In this document: piece by piece, positions 33,501-43,067 of the stretch | Position numbering within the stretch: position 1 is the stretch's first letter | Layout: each line of letters begins with the position of its first letter | DNA from: Chloroflexota bacterium | Lineage (GTDB): Bacteria > Chloroflexota > Anaerolineae > Aggregatilineales > Phototrophicaceae | DNA: 64,000 nucleotides | Assembly: GCA_020161935.1 (NCBI GenBank) | Contig: JAIUNI010000002.1 | Span: 682,001 to 746,000 of the forward strand | Reading direction: 5' to 3' | Notes under the pieces: generated by a model | Told to the model about the DNA's origin: nothing | What the model saw: the letters and a program-made list of their open reading frames with translations, nothing else | Databases searched by the model: none | Made by a program: the position numbers and the translations under genes

Positions 33501-36242
33501 CAGGTCGATATGCTCGGCAAAAAGCCGTTCGAGCCGCGCGGTGGGGATATTGGCGAGGGCAGCCGCCGAGTCGATGATTTCACTCAAGTGGCGGGTCTGC
33601 CAGTGCGTACGGAGGTGGCGCGGGATGGCGTTGACGAGCGTGTCGTTGGGAATGTTGGGGTCGGTGACACCAGCCACCTGCGCGTACATAGGGGTGAAGC
33701 GGCTCTCGCTGACCTTCGCTGATTGGCTGATGTTAATGAACTGTGGTTCACTCCGCGCGGCCTCGACATCAAACGCCACGTTGGACGCAATCGAACGGTG
33801 ATAGTCGATGGTCGTCTTCCAGTAGCTTTGCATCATGGCGTAACGCATCACCAGATACAGCAAGGCGGTGGGGGCTTTGTTGTCGATGAAACCGGCTTCA
33901 AGGCGCAGCGTTTCAAAGGAGGTGCTGGCGGCATCCACCAGCCACTCAAGGTAATTACGCTTCGGGTCACCCGCTGCTTTCGGCAGGGCGTAGTCGCGGA
34001 TGCGGAGCATCTCGGAAAGTGGTCGGTCGTCAATTACCGCACCTTTGAGCTTCTGGGCGGTGCGGTTGAAAATGAGTTCGAGAATATCGGGGTCGGCTTC
34101 GTGGGGATAGCCGAGGATATTGAGCAGGATGCGCGTCTGGTCAGCGGTGGCAATATCAATACCGTTGTCGACGAAGCGGATGGATTGGTAGGCTTTGATG
34201 AACTGCTGCCCCTGCCCCTGCAAATTCATGACGTTGTAAAGATGGTTCGCGCCGTGGGCCACGCGGCTGTAATAATCCACCGACGAGGGGTGCAAGCCGA
34301 GGATGCTCAACAGCAGTTTGTGGGCATCGTCCGCGCTCTCGGCATCCACATGCGCGACCGAACCGAGCGCCTGCGCCCAGAACGGCTGCAACTTACCGAG
34401 AATGTCGTACAGCTTGACCAAGAACGGACGCGCCGATTCGATTGAACCGGGGGCGTGGGGCAAACGGTCGCTGCCGAACCATTTGATTTTCGAGTAAGCG
34501 GTGGTGGGCAGGATGCCGTAGGGCTGCCCACCGATGCGGATGGCGGGAACCTGCCCGCGCCCGCTGACGTAATTGCGGAAGAACCAGCGCACGTCATCGA
34601 CCTGATCCCACGTGAGGCCGGGCTTGAGCATGGTTCGCAGCATGTAGCCAAGCGTGGCGGGATACAGCGCGGTATTCATCGCCAGCGCTTCGGCTTGGTC
34701 GGTTTGGTCGGTGCTGGGGATATTCATCAGCGTGTCGTAGCTCACGCCGAGCGCCTCCGCCAACCACTGCCCGTCCTTCTTGAGCATCGGGTCGGTTTCG
34801 ACGTTGAAGAACACATTACCCTGCACGTAATTATCAAAGGTGTCGTCAGGGTCTTCCGAGCGGCTGAAGGGTGTGCCTTCGGCCTCGGTGTTATTAGTCG
34901 CGGAACCCTGCGGTAGGAGGCTGAAACCCTTATTGCTGTAGTGGTGGTTGTGGATCAGCCCTTCCAGCAGCGTTTTACCACCGGCAGCGCCACCACTCAG
35001 CCGCACACCGATGACCATCATCCGGCTCAGGCCGCGCTGCCACTCGATGTCTGTCCACTGCTTGAGGTTGATCTTGAATGCCATGCCGACTTCAAGGGCG
35101 CGGTCAAAATCGACCACCCATTTCATCTCCTCGCCGACAACGAGATCGCCGTCCTCAAGATGCACCTGATCGGCCTCGTCAGCGGAGGGATCGGGCGTGA
35201 GGATGAGCGGCGAGGGAATTTGACTGCCGAGTTCATTGATGACCGGATCGGTTTGTCCGCCACGATAGCCGAGCAGCACGAAACGGTCGGGCATGACGTT
35301 CGTTCGTGCGGGCTGCGACCACGAGTTACGCTTGGTCGGCACGTCATCCGGCGCGGGGAAGGCGAGAAACTCGACCGAGAGCGCCACATCCGGCTTGGCT
35401 TTGGTGGCGGGTTTTTCGTCCACATTCTGCGGTGTATAAGCGTCGATCAACTCATCCGCGCGGGCTTCACCGACAGCCGCGACCAGCGCGACACGGGCAG
35501 CGTTCAACGCGGCGACATCTTCATCGGCCAGCCATACCGCCTGCCAATAAGTCGTGAGGGCAGCGGTTTCGGCAGCGTTCAGCGGCTGGGTGGTCGTGAT
35601 GACGAGGATCATGTCCTCAGGGTCCGCTTTGGTGGGCTGGGTCGGGTTCAGCGGGAGGTACTGCTGGATGATGTAGGCCGCACGCCCCGCGCCGTGGCTG
35701 GCGACCAAACCGCGCCATGCCGCCCGCTGCTGCGCCTCCACCCCGCCAGCCGCCCACATCCCCGCCCAGAAGCGCTGGCCGCTGGTGACTTCAACCTCGG
35801 AGAGCGTCGGCTCAAAGGAATCCACCGAGCAGTCGTCGGGGTAAACACGCACCCACAGTTCGCGTTCCGCCACCCGCCAGCGTGTTTCGAGGCGCAGCGG
35901 CATCAGCAAAATCGGGTACTGGTCGTCGAGGCCGGAGAGATTTTTGCGCGGGTCGGTGAAGTCGAAAAACCGGTGAAACGTGCTTTGTTCGAGTTCAATC
36001 GCCCGGTTATGAGCATCTCGCGCTTTGACAACCGCGCCATTCGCCGAGGTTAAACGACGCTTGAGCAGGGCGAGGCGGCGCTCGTCAGCCGGATTTTGCG
36101 GGTCGAAAGACCGTTCCAGCGCGGCTTGCTCGGCCTCAAGCTGCTTCACCCGTTCTTGACTTTCGAACAACTGCTGGTGGGCGGCGGCTTTCTCGGAACG
36201 TGCCTGATGCAGCTCGCCACCGATTTGATCAAATTCAGCCAT
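30555..36242 (-). CDS. giant uncharacterised operon protein D (1895 aa)
   Basis: Very large soluble protein. Residues 1-90 form an Ala/Glu/Gln-rich coiled coil (HQQLFESQERVKQLEAEQAA). A beta-rich part around residues 100-460 follows. A conserved-looking core at about 534-588 contains WDQVDDVRWFFRNYVSGRGQ and AIRIGGQPYGILP. A long helical middle follows, including a helical bundle region around 1380-1620 with many Leu/Ala heptads, and a C-terminal part ending NHVTDFVRRSVQ. No signal peptide, membrane helix, nucleotide-binding or protease motif. The ATG lies 14 nt after the 1127-aa gene with GGGGAG. Function unknown; size and coupling suggest a scaffold or shell component. Confidence 0.7.
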   Translation of the reverse strand: MAEFDQIGGELHQARSEKAAAHQQLFESQERVKQLEAEQAALERSFDPQNPADERRLALLKRRLTSANGAVVKARDAHNRAIELEQSTFHRFFDFTDPRKNLSGLDDQYPILLMPLRLETRWRVAERELWVRVYPDDCSVDSFEPTLSEVEVTSGQRFWAGMWAAGGVEAQQRAAWRGLVASHGAGRAAYIIQQYLPLNPTQPTKADPEDMILVITTTQPLNAAETAALTTYWQAVWLADEDVAALNAARVALVAAVGEARADELIDAYTPQNVDEKPATKAKPDVALSVEFLAFPAPDDVPTKRNSWSQPARTNVMPDRFVLLGYRGGQTDPVINELGSQIPSPLILTPDPSADEADQVHLEDGDLVVGEEMKWVVDFDRALEVGMAFKINLKQWTDIEWQRGLSRMMVIGVRLSGGAAGGKTLLEGLIHNHHYSNKGFSLLPQGSATNNTEAEGTPFSRSEDPDDTFDNYVQGNVFFNVETDPMLKKDGQWLAEALGVSYDTLMNIPSTDQTDQAEALAMNTALYPATLGYMLRTMLKPGLTWDQVDDVRWFFRNYVSGRGQVPAIRIGGQPYGILPTTAYSKIKWFGSDRLPHAPGSIESARPFLVKLYDILGKLQPFWAQALGSVAHVDAESADDAHKLLLSILGLHPSSVDYYSRVAHGANHLYNVMNLQGQGQQFIKAYQSIRFVDNGIDIATADQTRILLNILGYPHEADPDILELIFNRTAQKLKGAVIDDRPLSEMLRIRDYALPKAAGDPKRNYLEWLVDAASTSFETLRLEAGFIDNKAPTALLYLVMRYAMMQSYWKTTIDYHRSIASNVAFDVEAARSEPQFINISQSAKVSESRFTPMYAQVAGVTDPNIPNDTLVNAIPRHLRTHWQTRHLSEIIDSAAALANIPTARLERLFAEHIDLCSYRLDAWQQGFVRYQLSAMRGWHYNPQNETPGGVYIGAYGWLENVKPENKALTPMRLPNDLREVFDPLDDAGAPRNRTPIMHDPTNQGYIHAPSLNHAVTAAVLRNGYNATASPTARESMAVNLSSERVRLALSFIEGIRNGQSLSALLGYQLERGLHDNNSFAEVDTFIYKLRKEFPLMAGKLKLPIDPVTGAADPDVAPIEAQEARNVVDGLALINHIKQTGVTTYPFNRPKLPPATPAQALVINNEVNRLLDIHDALADLAMAEGVHQVVQGNYDRAGATMDAYSRGNFPPIPDVIQTPRSGITLTHRVGLHFEPGLNFNTSPVAGISMTPRASAEPAINKWLSTVLPATPADVICKAVITDPVTAAQTTFTISWADLALQPIDLLYLIQPENQQAMTELDDRIIRHLVAVANPRPDAKIEIRYAEPQRPQYSFFELAPLMQSLRSLILSSRPLLPTDVAITTEAKDKQDDTISANRPRLEFVRDALQTLHTDLTTFTAPLEAIFADLDNQRATLLANVDAYMDSFNTLLDRASRLTLPQSGWGFTYAWKANTFASLIEQVQALVDRWTTRLADFDAAMTAYAALPPLAEDDERFTLLQQAELLVSTALTDPRPDTPADLEAALVAKRAAFDAKRGQFAALLATNTTSITALLNAVVALLPTDTFDATVLDIAAVENQIVTFCGDLLRVAAGLATDADKRLTAAQTAFDAHTAAATSKDMVEALKQAAAALLGDDFRIVPEFTLLATQGSEWEKAYTAGSSNELLRFQMDERLVDFPVDDWLYGVARVREKLHHWERVVMLAGAFTGDEPDLVPVQLPYRANDSWLALEYPGDPAFVVDSERLLYTAHYPLGFSKNAAQCGLLLDEWTEILPLTEETTGLTFHYDRPSTEPPQVMLLVTPPDHIGRWQWDDLVAALHETLNLAKQRAVEPAQLEANSSALNRLLPATLMALTLREVSISGNLAVNNHVTDFVRRSVQ

Positions 36243-36256
36243 GACGAATACTCCCC

Positions 36257-39200
36257 TTATTTACGGCGCAGCATTTCGCTGGCATGGACGGCGACCATCA
36301 CCGGTACTTGATACATGATGTAGGCAAGGTCGGCGGCGTTGGTGCCTGGGTTCCACTTAATTTGTTTGTCGTCCCCGTACTGCTTGACCTTCTCGATCAA
36401 TTCCGGGTTGCCCGTTGGGTCTTGCAAGGTGAAGGACTTGTTCACGTCGATGAACCCGTTGGTCGGCTGGAGGTGTTCCCACGTCAGGTCATTCCAGACG
36501 TTCAGGGTTGGCGCGGGCTGGTCGGCATCTTGATCCATGTCGAGGCCGAAGCGCGGTTCGCCGGGGCGTTCCTGAATGACGAAGAACCAACCGGGATCGT
36601 CCGTCGGATTCTCACCCGTGCCGCCAATCGCCTTCTCCGCCGTCAGGTCGAAGCCGAAGAAGTAAATATCGGGGTCAACCTTCGCCTCGTACAGCGGCGT
36701 TTTGACCTTATCGCGCGAGGGGTTGTCGCCCATCGTCTCAAAGTCGGGGTCAAGGATGCGCTCTTTGGTGTTATCCGGCGTGGGGTCAGTGTCCGACTTG
36801 GGCTGCCACTTGGCACGGTGAGCATACACGACGGTGGTCGGATACTTTTTCAGCAGTTCGCCGCGAATGACGAGTACGACTTCTTCTTCCTCGCTGCCGC
36901 CCACTTCACGGTTGTCGTGCTGGCCGAGTGTGCTTTTCAGCGGCCATGTGTGGATTTCGGGAATGTCGTAGAGCTTCTCGTGCAGGTCTTTGAGCTTCTT
37001 CTCGCGCTGCGGATCGTCGAGCGCGATGCCGGAAAAGAACGTCGAGACATCCCAGAATTGGCGGAAGTAGCTGCCCCGAAGGGTGGAGGGATATTCGCGC
37101 CACAGCAGTTCACGGGCGAACTCATGGTTTATGCCCATCATGTAGGCTTCGATGAACTTCTGGTTGGTTTCGAGCAGCGTAATGCTGTTATGCTCGATCA
37201 ACTGAATGTTGGGCAGGAACAACTCGGACGAAATATCGACCAGCGGCTTGTACATCGGCACGTCGATCTTGGGGTAAGCCAGCAGTTCTTGGAAGACCAC
37301 CGACAGCGGGAACTGCATCGCTTCGCTCAGGTAGTTGGGAACGCTGATGCTGTTCAAGAGGCGGGTCGGGATGCTGCGGTCAGGGTGAATCACATCCAGC
37401 ACTTTGTTGTTGATGGCAGCGAAGTCAAGGCGCTTGAGCGGGATTTCCTTGCCGACGCTGATCGTCGCTTCGAGCAGCGCGTTCCCATCGCGCAGGGCTT
37501 CCTTGAACTTCTGGGCTTCAACACTGTCGCTGCCGCCACCGAGCGTCGGCTTGAAGGTATCGCCGATGTTGGTCAGCACAAAGTCGGGGCTTCGGGGCAT
37601 CCGGTCAACCGAGTCCTGCGTCTGGTTGTCGGGGCGGATGGCATCCACCTGATTAAGCTGGTCAGCCCAACCTCTCAGCCGCAGGTAGAGCTGATAAAGC
37701 CCGTAGATGATGGCCCCGCCGATGGGCAGGCAGATGACCGTCCACGAGAAGATCAGCGTCAGGATGCCGACGATCACCATCAGGAGGAACGGCGCGAACA
37801 CCAACCACGGGAAGCGCCGCAGTACGTCAGTCACCAGCGGTGGGATGTCGGTCGGGGTCATCGCGTCCGAGATGGCATCGCTGGTCGGTAAGCCGGGCGG
37901 CGTGACCTTCGGCGGGACAACCACAATCTCCCCGCTGTTGATGCGCTGGAACAGGTTACCGGGCTGCACCTGCGGCGAGAAGGTCAGCTTGGTCATCAAG
38001 CGCCCCTGCGGACGGATGGCACGGCGCATGGTCGTGGACATCATCGCGGGGGGCAGCACGCTCTCACTCAGTTGGTGCTGGACGGTCAGGTCTTGCAGCA
38101 AGACACGCCGGTTCATCGGGGCGGTGAGCGACATCGCCCGTTCGACCTTCTGGGTGTACAGCGGCTTGATGTGCTTGTCGTACCAGACGAAGCTCACGGC
38201 TTTCGAGAACTGCGCCGCGCGGATTTTGCGGTTGGCTTCCAGCACGTCGCCGACCTGCGCCCACGCCGCGTCCATATACTTTTCCTGCTTGTCCTGAATG
38301 ACCGATGTACCGAAACCAGCCGCCACACGGTAGCGCGGGTCGAGGTTCAGGTTATGCACCCAATTGCGGTCGGGGGTAGCAGGGTCGCCATCCAGCAAGC
38401 GCCGGGTGAGCGCGTGCCAGCGTCCATACAGCGGCGGCGTAATCAGCGGGTCGTCGGGTTCGTCCACCTCGACCGGAATATCCACCCCATCGGCTGCTGC
38501 TTCGGCGTTGGCATCATCAGCCGGTTTGTCGTTGTAGGTGTCGGCGAGATTGATGAAGGCCGCCAGCGCGGTTTGGAAGGGATGCGGATACGGGTTGTTA
38601 TCCCACTCGTCGTACTTCTTGATGAGGTCGAGTTCTTCTTGGCTCAGGCTGACAGCCGGTACTTTGAGCGAGCCGCCGAGCTTGAGGATACCGCCGAGGT
38701 CAGGATTGGTGATCCCCGGTAGGCTGGGCAGCGGCACTTCGACATCCATATCGCGGCTGCCGACGCGCGGGTCAACCGGCTTGGCTTCGAGTAGGCGCAC
38801 CAGATATTCAAAGTCGCCCTCGTCACCGGTGCGGAAGTACCAGCGGTAGTACACCGGTAGTTCCAAACCGGGGGGTGTATCCGCCGCCCACGCGGGGGTG
38901 TTCGCGGCAAGGTCATCGGGAATCACCTGCCCGGTGCCGGAAAGCCGTCCGCTTTCGTAGCTGGGGACGAGGAACGCATGATAGGCGACGTTCGGTTCCA
39001 ACTTGCGCGGGCAGATGATGCGCGAGTAGGCGAGGTCAGGGTTTTCCTTGAGAACAGCCTCGAAGCGCGGCAGTACGGCGTTCGTGTCGTCCGTGAACAT
39101 TTCGGTGTCGTTCGCGATCAGGCTGCGGTTGACGTGAACATGCGCCCACGCCCACAGTTGATCGGTACGCGGCAGCACTGCTCCACCCGCCTTGAGCTTG

Positions 39201-39640
39201 ATGTACGGCAGCGGACGGTTTTGAATGTTACCGCCTTCATCGAACTCGGTGCCTTCCTTCAGCACCACCAGCGCCAACCACGGTCGTAAACGGTGCAGCG
39301 TAGTGTTCGGTGCGGCGGGTGTGTAGCGCCACGGGAAGTCCTCATCGTAGAACTCGATAGCGGGCAGGTAGTTCGGCTCGTAGTTGGTGATCCAGTTGCG
39401 CGGATCAGTCCGCACCACGGCGCGCGGCTCGATGCCCACAATGTCGCCGGGGCCATACAACTGCACGGGGCGCGTCACTGGCACATTTTCGATACCGTCA
39501 TCCAGCTTGGTCGCCTTCACGTTCAGGTTGACCTGCACCGTCGCGCGAACTTTGACGGAGGTGTCCGTTTCCGGCGCGGTGATGCTGTTGGCGACACCCT
39601 GCCGCAGCCACGGGAGGAACGAATAACTCGGTGTACTCAT
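36257..39640 (-). CDS. uncharacterised operon protein C with central membrane hairpin (1127 aa)
   Basis: Opens STPSYSFLPWLRQGVANSI. The N-terminal half contains PVQLYGPGDIVGIEPRAVVR and LRPWLALVVLKEGTEF. Two hydrophobic segments lie at about residues 610-657 (FAPFLLMVIVGILTLIFSW, then GGAIIYGLYQLYL), flanked by large soluble halves. The C-terminal half has a block around 838-865 with GINHEFARELLWREYPS and GSYFRQFWD. No signal peptide, so both large halves should face the same side of a membrane or lie within an assembly. Its start overlaps the stop of the DUF6603-type gene (ATGA). Family not recognised. Confidence 0.7.
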   Translation of the reverse strand: MSTPSYSFLPWLRQGVANSITAPETDTSVKVRATVQVNLNVKATKLDDGIENVPVTRPVQLYGPGDIVGIEPRAVVRTDPRNWITNYEPNYLPAIEFYDEDFPWRYTPAAPNTTLHRLRPWLALVVLKEGTEFDEGGNIQNRPLPYIKLKAGGAVLPRTDQLWAWAHVHVNRSLIANDTEMFTDDTNAVLPRFEAVLKENPDLAYSRIICPRKLEPNVAYHAFLVPSYESGRLSGTGQVIPDDLAANTPAWAADTPPGLELPVYYRWYFRTGDEGDFEYLVRLLEAKPVDPRVGSRDMDVEVPLPSLPGITNPDLGGILKLGGSLKVPAVSLSQEELDLIKKYDEWDNNPYPHPFQTALAAFINLADTYNDKPADDANAEAAADGVDIPVEVDEPDDPLITPPLYGRWHALTRRLLDGDPATPDRNWVHNLNLDPRYRVAAGFGTSVIQDKQEKYMDAAWAQVGDVLEANRKIRAAQFSKAVSFVWYDKHIKPLYTQKVERAMSLTAPMNRRVLLQDLTVQHQLSESVLPPAMMSTTMRRAIRPQGRLMTKLTFSPQVQPGNLFQRINSGEIVVVPPKVTPPGLPTSDAISDAMTPTDIPPLVTDVLRRFPWLVFAPFLLMVIVGILTLIFSWTVICLPIGGAIIYGLYQLYLRLRGWADQLNQVDAIRPDNQTQDSVDRMPRSPDFVLTNIGDTFKPTLGGGSDSVEAQKFKEALRDGNALLEATISVGKEIPLKRLDFAAINNKVLDVIHPDRSIPTRLLNSISVPNYLSEAMQFPLSVVFQELLAYPKIDVPMYKPLVDISSELFLPNIQLIEHNSITLLETNQKFIEAYMMGINHEFARELLWREYPSTLRGSYFRQFWDVSTFFSGIALDDPQREKKLKDLHEKLYDIPEIHTWPLKSTLGQHDNREVGGSEEEEVVLVIRGELLKKYPTTVVYAHRAKWQPKSDTDPTPDNTKERILDPDFETMGDNPSRDKVKTPLYEAKVDPDIYFFGFDLTAEKAIGGTGENPTDDPGWFFVIQERPGEPRFGLDMDQDADQPAPTLNVWNDLTWEHLQPTNGFIDVNKSFTLQDPTGNPELIEKVKQYGDDKQIKWNPGTNAADLAYIMYQVPVMVAVHASEMLRRK

Positions 39641-42600
39641 GGGGTCACCTCGAATTGCGGAATGACGTGCAGCGTTTCGGCTTGATTGGGGTCATCGGTG
39701 ATCGCCTGCTGCATGAAGTCGCGGGCAGCGGCTTCGCTGGCGAAATTAGCCGTCGCATAGGCTTTGTTGTTCGCCTGATACGCGACCGTGTAGCCTTCCT
39801 GCTTCACCGAGACTTTTTCCTTGAACGGTTGGTACTGCATCTTGACCTGATGCGACAGTTCATGGCGGGCAATCGACGAACCGCTGAGGAAGTGGTTGAA
39901 CAAGCCGAACACAAAGAACTTGAAGCGCCGGACGAAACGTTTGTAGTTGTTGTCGATGATGATCTGTTCGTAGCGGATGACGCGCCGAACGGTATGCCCC
40001 GTGCGGTACTGCGCCCCCGTTACCGACAACTGCACACCGCCGTTCAACGCCTGATACGCTGGACGCGAGAGCTTGCTGGCATCTTCCATATTCTGGAATT
40101 GGGCAATGGCGAACTGTTCGCTGGCATCGCCGGATTTGCCGAGGCCGCCGACCGTCACCTCAAGGGTGAAGCGCTTGGCATCCTCCGGCTTCTGGTTGCC
40201 GACTTTATCAATCCCCAAGTCCAGCGGGATCGACTTCTGGCTGATGCGGAGCGTCCCGACCGGATGCAGCACCAGCGTTTCGTTCGCGCCTTCCAGCTTG
40301 CGGAGCGATACCAGCAGGTTATTGGTGGCTGGCAGCTCGGCCTTCCAGTTCTCAATCTTATTGAGTTCGCCCGTGAGGATCGGAATGACCTTAACCGGCG
40401 GCAGTGAGGTATCTTTCTTCTCGCCCCACGAAATATCAAAGTCGGCGGAAATTTCGAAGAACAGCAGCGAGAGCGAGCCTTCACCCTTCGCACGCCAACC
40501 GGACGGGCCGGAGAGCGCGAACTTGAGGCGGATGCTGAACAGACCCATGCCGAAGACTTTGAGCGACACCGAGGCCGAGATTTGGGCGATGAAGTAGAAC
40601 GGCGAGAACTGAATGAGGACATCGAAGCCGATATGCCCCTGAACCCCGAAGGCATCAAACCCGAACTGCAATTCAGCCTTCGCGCCGATCTGCACCGTGT
40701 TCGAGGTGACGGCAAAGTACGCCTCGACGCGGATTTTAGCGACCGGTGTGCTGATGATGCTGAACGCGAGGCGGCGCGGTGTGGGGAACGGCAGCGGCGG
40801 CGGGTTGAAGGCCGGATGGAAACCACCGACGCTCAACACGAAGTTCGCATCGTCGCCGAACGCCATCAATAAACCCATGTCGCCTTCGATGGTGAAGAAC
40901 AGCACCCGCGACTCGAACAGCGTGGCGAAGAACCACACCCGCGACTTATCAAATTCCAGCGCACCAATAAAGCTGACTTGCAGGACGATGAGCGCCGCGT
41001 CGCTGGTGGGCAGCGCCAACCGCAGCACCCCGACGATGGCGATGTTACCGGGGATTTCGATGATAATGCCGAGCGACAGGCTGATGAGAGTCGGTGTCCC
41101 CCAACCGATCTTGACCATCGGCCCGATGAGGAACTTGCCATTTTCCGGCGGGAAGAAGGTTCGCAGGTCGCTGATGATGCGCGGCGCGTTGGCAATCACA
41201 TCCTGCGGGAACATGATGTTGTTCAGCGCACCATTCTTCACACCTTCCGCCAGCGCTTGCAGGTTCATGGTGCGGTTGAGACCGAGCAAACCGCCAACGC
41301 CCAACAGTGTGAAGCCGAAGCCCAACTGAATACCTGTGCCGAACTCGGCGGTGATGATAATCAGCAGCGAGAAGCCCTTCGAACCGTCGGGCATCCGCGT
41401 GGTGATGAGGCCAATCGCGGTGACGGTGACGATGCTGGCGAGGTCAAGCTGGAGAACGCCGCCGTATTCTTCCTTCTCGAAGTCGAAGAACAGGTAGCCG
41501 CCGCCGCTGACCGGCCCGGCATCAATCGACAGGCCAACCCCTTTCGGCGGTTTGAAGCCCAGCGAGAAATCAACCGCGCCCATGTTCCCCTTGCGGTCAG
41601 CCGGGAAGCTGAGGTTGGCGACGAGGCCAATTTCTTCAACAATGGCTTGCAGCGGGCCGAGCGAGGCTTTGATGTCGCCACTGAGGCCGATGGGGATTTT
41701 CGTCCCCGCAAATCCGACGCTGATGGCGAGGGCGTTAATATCCACCGGACCAAGCGAGACATGCACCGGCAGCTTGACTTCGAGTGTGCTGCTGCCAAAG
41801 AAGAAGATGCCGCTCTTGGTCGAGAAGCCCATGCCGATGTCAAAATCCGACTCGAAGCCGACACCCGAAAGCAGCGTACCGAGGAAGCCATCCGCCTGCG
41901 ACAGGTCGATGACGATCTTGCCCTTTTTCACCTCGGCGCTGACCGTAAAGCTGCCTTCCGCTTGTCCGGCGCTGCTGTTCCACGCGAACCCCGCCCCGGC
42001 TTTCACGATCAGTTGTCGGGCTTCTACACGGCTGCCCCCCGCTTGACCGAGGATGACATACGGTTCGCCATTTTCCGTCCCGCCTGTCCATTTGACCAGC
42101 GCATCCCCTTGAAGCTGACCGGAAGGCGGCTTAAACGTGATCTTATCGTTCGGCTGAATAACAATTTCCGTGCCGACTTTGATCTCGCTGTTAATCTGAA
42201 ATTCGAGCTTCCATTCGTCCTGCTCGAATGGCGTGCTGTTGTTCAGCGTGAACGCCTCGGCGATGCGGATGCGTAAGCCTTTGGGGTTGATGTCCGTCTT
42301 GGGCGAAATTTCGAGGAAGAACACGTCGAGTACCGGCGGGTTGACGCTCGTATCCAGCACAGCCGGAACACCCGCACGAGTCAATAATTTCTGGAAAGTT
42401 TGTAATAACACCATGCCATTAAACGCGGGACTGCCCCAGCCGTATTTGGCTTGCAGCGCATCCAGCGGTGAGCGTAGGAAGCTGAGGAAACGGTCAACAT
42501 GCAGCACGCGGCGGGTGAAGGGCGGCTTGGTGGGGTCAACCGAACCGACGTTACCATCAACCCGTTCCAGCAGTTCGGTGAACTCCAACACCTCGGCTAA

Positions 42601-43047
42601 CCCGGTGATACTTTCCGCATTCCGCGCCACGAGGTAATCGAGCAGCCGCGCAGGCAGTTCGTTGGCGAAAGCGTTCAAGTCGCCAGCGGGTACACCTGTC
42701 GCACCGCCAGCATTTTTTAAGGCGGTCGCAAACTGCTCGATGCCTTGAATGACCTTGCGGACGACATCAATGACCTCCAGACTCTTGGAGATGATCGCCC
42801 CGACGTTTTCATCGTCGATTACGTCAATTAGCTCATCGGCAAGTTTGACCAACTGGCTGACGGTATCCACCACATTTTGGGCGGCGTTCGTCACCGAATT
42901 AATCCCGTCGAGCACTGGCGGGAACTGTAACCCAAGTTCCGCCAGCAGCAGGCGCATCTGCCCTGCGGTCAACCGTTCTTCCAGCGGGTGCAGAAAACGG
43001 GTTAGGACAAGGGCGATTGACTCCAGCGTACCGGTTTGTTCTGGCAT
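39637..43047 (-). CDS. DUF6603-type beta-rich protein, operon protein B (1136 aa)
   Basis: The ATG at 43047 (MPEQTGTLESIALV) has AAGGAAAG upstream, 20 nt after the protease stop; a longer frame upstream would overlap the protease. Residues 1-170 are helical (DENVGAIISKSLEVIDVVRK). From about 210 to 900 the protein is a long series of hydrophobic beta strands (SDFDIGMGFSTKSGIFFFGS, FGFTLLGVGGLLGLNRTMN, GTPTLISLSLGIIIEIPGN), a pattern I associate with DUF6603. The C-terminal 200 residues are more polar and include HELSH at 1062-1066. No signal peptide. Function unknown; the strands could form a long beta sheet, barrel or groove. Confidence 0.75.
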   Translation of the reverse strand: MPEQTGTLESIALVLTRFLHPLEERLTAGQMRLLLAELGLQFPPVLDGINSVTNAAQNVVDTVSQLVKLADELIDVIDDENVGAIISKSLEVIDVVRKVIQGIEQFATALKNAGGATGVPAGDLNAFANELPARLLDYLVARNAESITGLAEVLEFTELLERVDGNVGSVDPTKPPFTRRVLHVDRFLSFLRSPLDALQAKYGWGSPAFNGMVLLQTFQKLLTRAGVPAVLDTSVNPPVLDVFFLEISPKTDINPKGLRIRIAEAFTLNNSTPFEQDEWKLEFQINSEIKVGTEIVIQPNDKITFKPPSGQLQGDALVKWTGGTENGEPYVILGQAGGSRVEARQLIVKAGAGFAWNSSAGQAEGSFTVSAEVKKGKIVIDLSQADGFLGTLLSGVGFESDFDIGMGFSTKSGIFFFGSSTLEVKLPVHVSLGPVDINALAISVGFAGTKIPIGLSGDIKASLGPLQAIVEEIGLVANLSFPADRKGNMGAVDFSLGFKPPKGVGLSIDAGPVSGGGYLFFDFEKEEYGGVLQLDLASIVTVTAIGLITTRMPDGSKGFSLLIIITAEFGTGIQLGFGFTLLGVGGLLGLNRTMNLQALAEGVKNGALNNIMFPQDVIANAPRIISDLRTFFPPENGKFLIGPMVKIGWGTPTLISLSLGIIIEIPGNIAIVGVLRLALPTSDAALIVLQVSFIGALEFDKSRVWFFATLFESRVLFFTIEGDMGLLMAFGDDANFVLSVGGFHPAFNPPPLPFPTPRRLAFSIISTPVAKIRVEAYFAVTSNTVQIGAKAELQFGFDAFGVQGHIGFDVLIQFSPFYFIAQISASVSLKVFGMGLFSIRLKFALSGPSGWRAKGEGSLSLLFFEISADFDISWGEKKDTSLPPVKVIPILTGELNKIENWKAELPATNNLLVSLRKLEGANETLVLHPVGTLRISQKSIPLDLGIDKVGNQKPEDAKRFTLEVTVGGLGKSGDASEQFAIAQFQNMEDASKLSRPAYQALNGGVQLSVTGAQYRTGHTVRRVIRYEQIIIDNNYKRFVRRFKFFVFGLFNHFLSGSSIARHELSHQVKMQYQPFKEKVSVKQEGYTVAYQANNKAYATANFASEAAARDFMQQAITDDPNQAETLHVIPQFEVTP

Positions 43048-43067
43048 ACGTTCGTCTTTCCTTGTCG

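Noticed and set aside
36284..37891. 535-codon open frame opposite the 1127-aa gene, and similar long opposite-strand frames at 32385-33722, 34941-36053 and 40978-42276
   Set aside because: They mirror high-GC codon usage of the real genes, have Arg/Val/Gly/Asp/His-rich composition, and no domain.
39850..39864. HELSH (HExxH-type) motif in the DUF6603-type protein as a metalloprotease site
   Set aside because: Isolated five-residue match with no third ligand or protease fold evident in a polar C-terminal region; likely chance.
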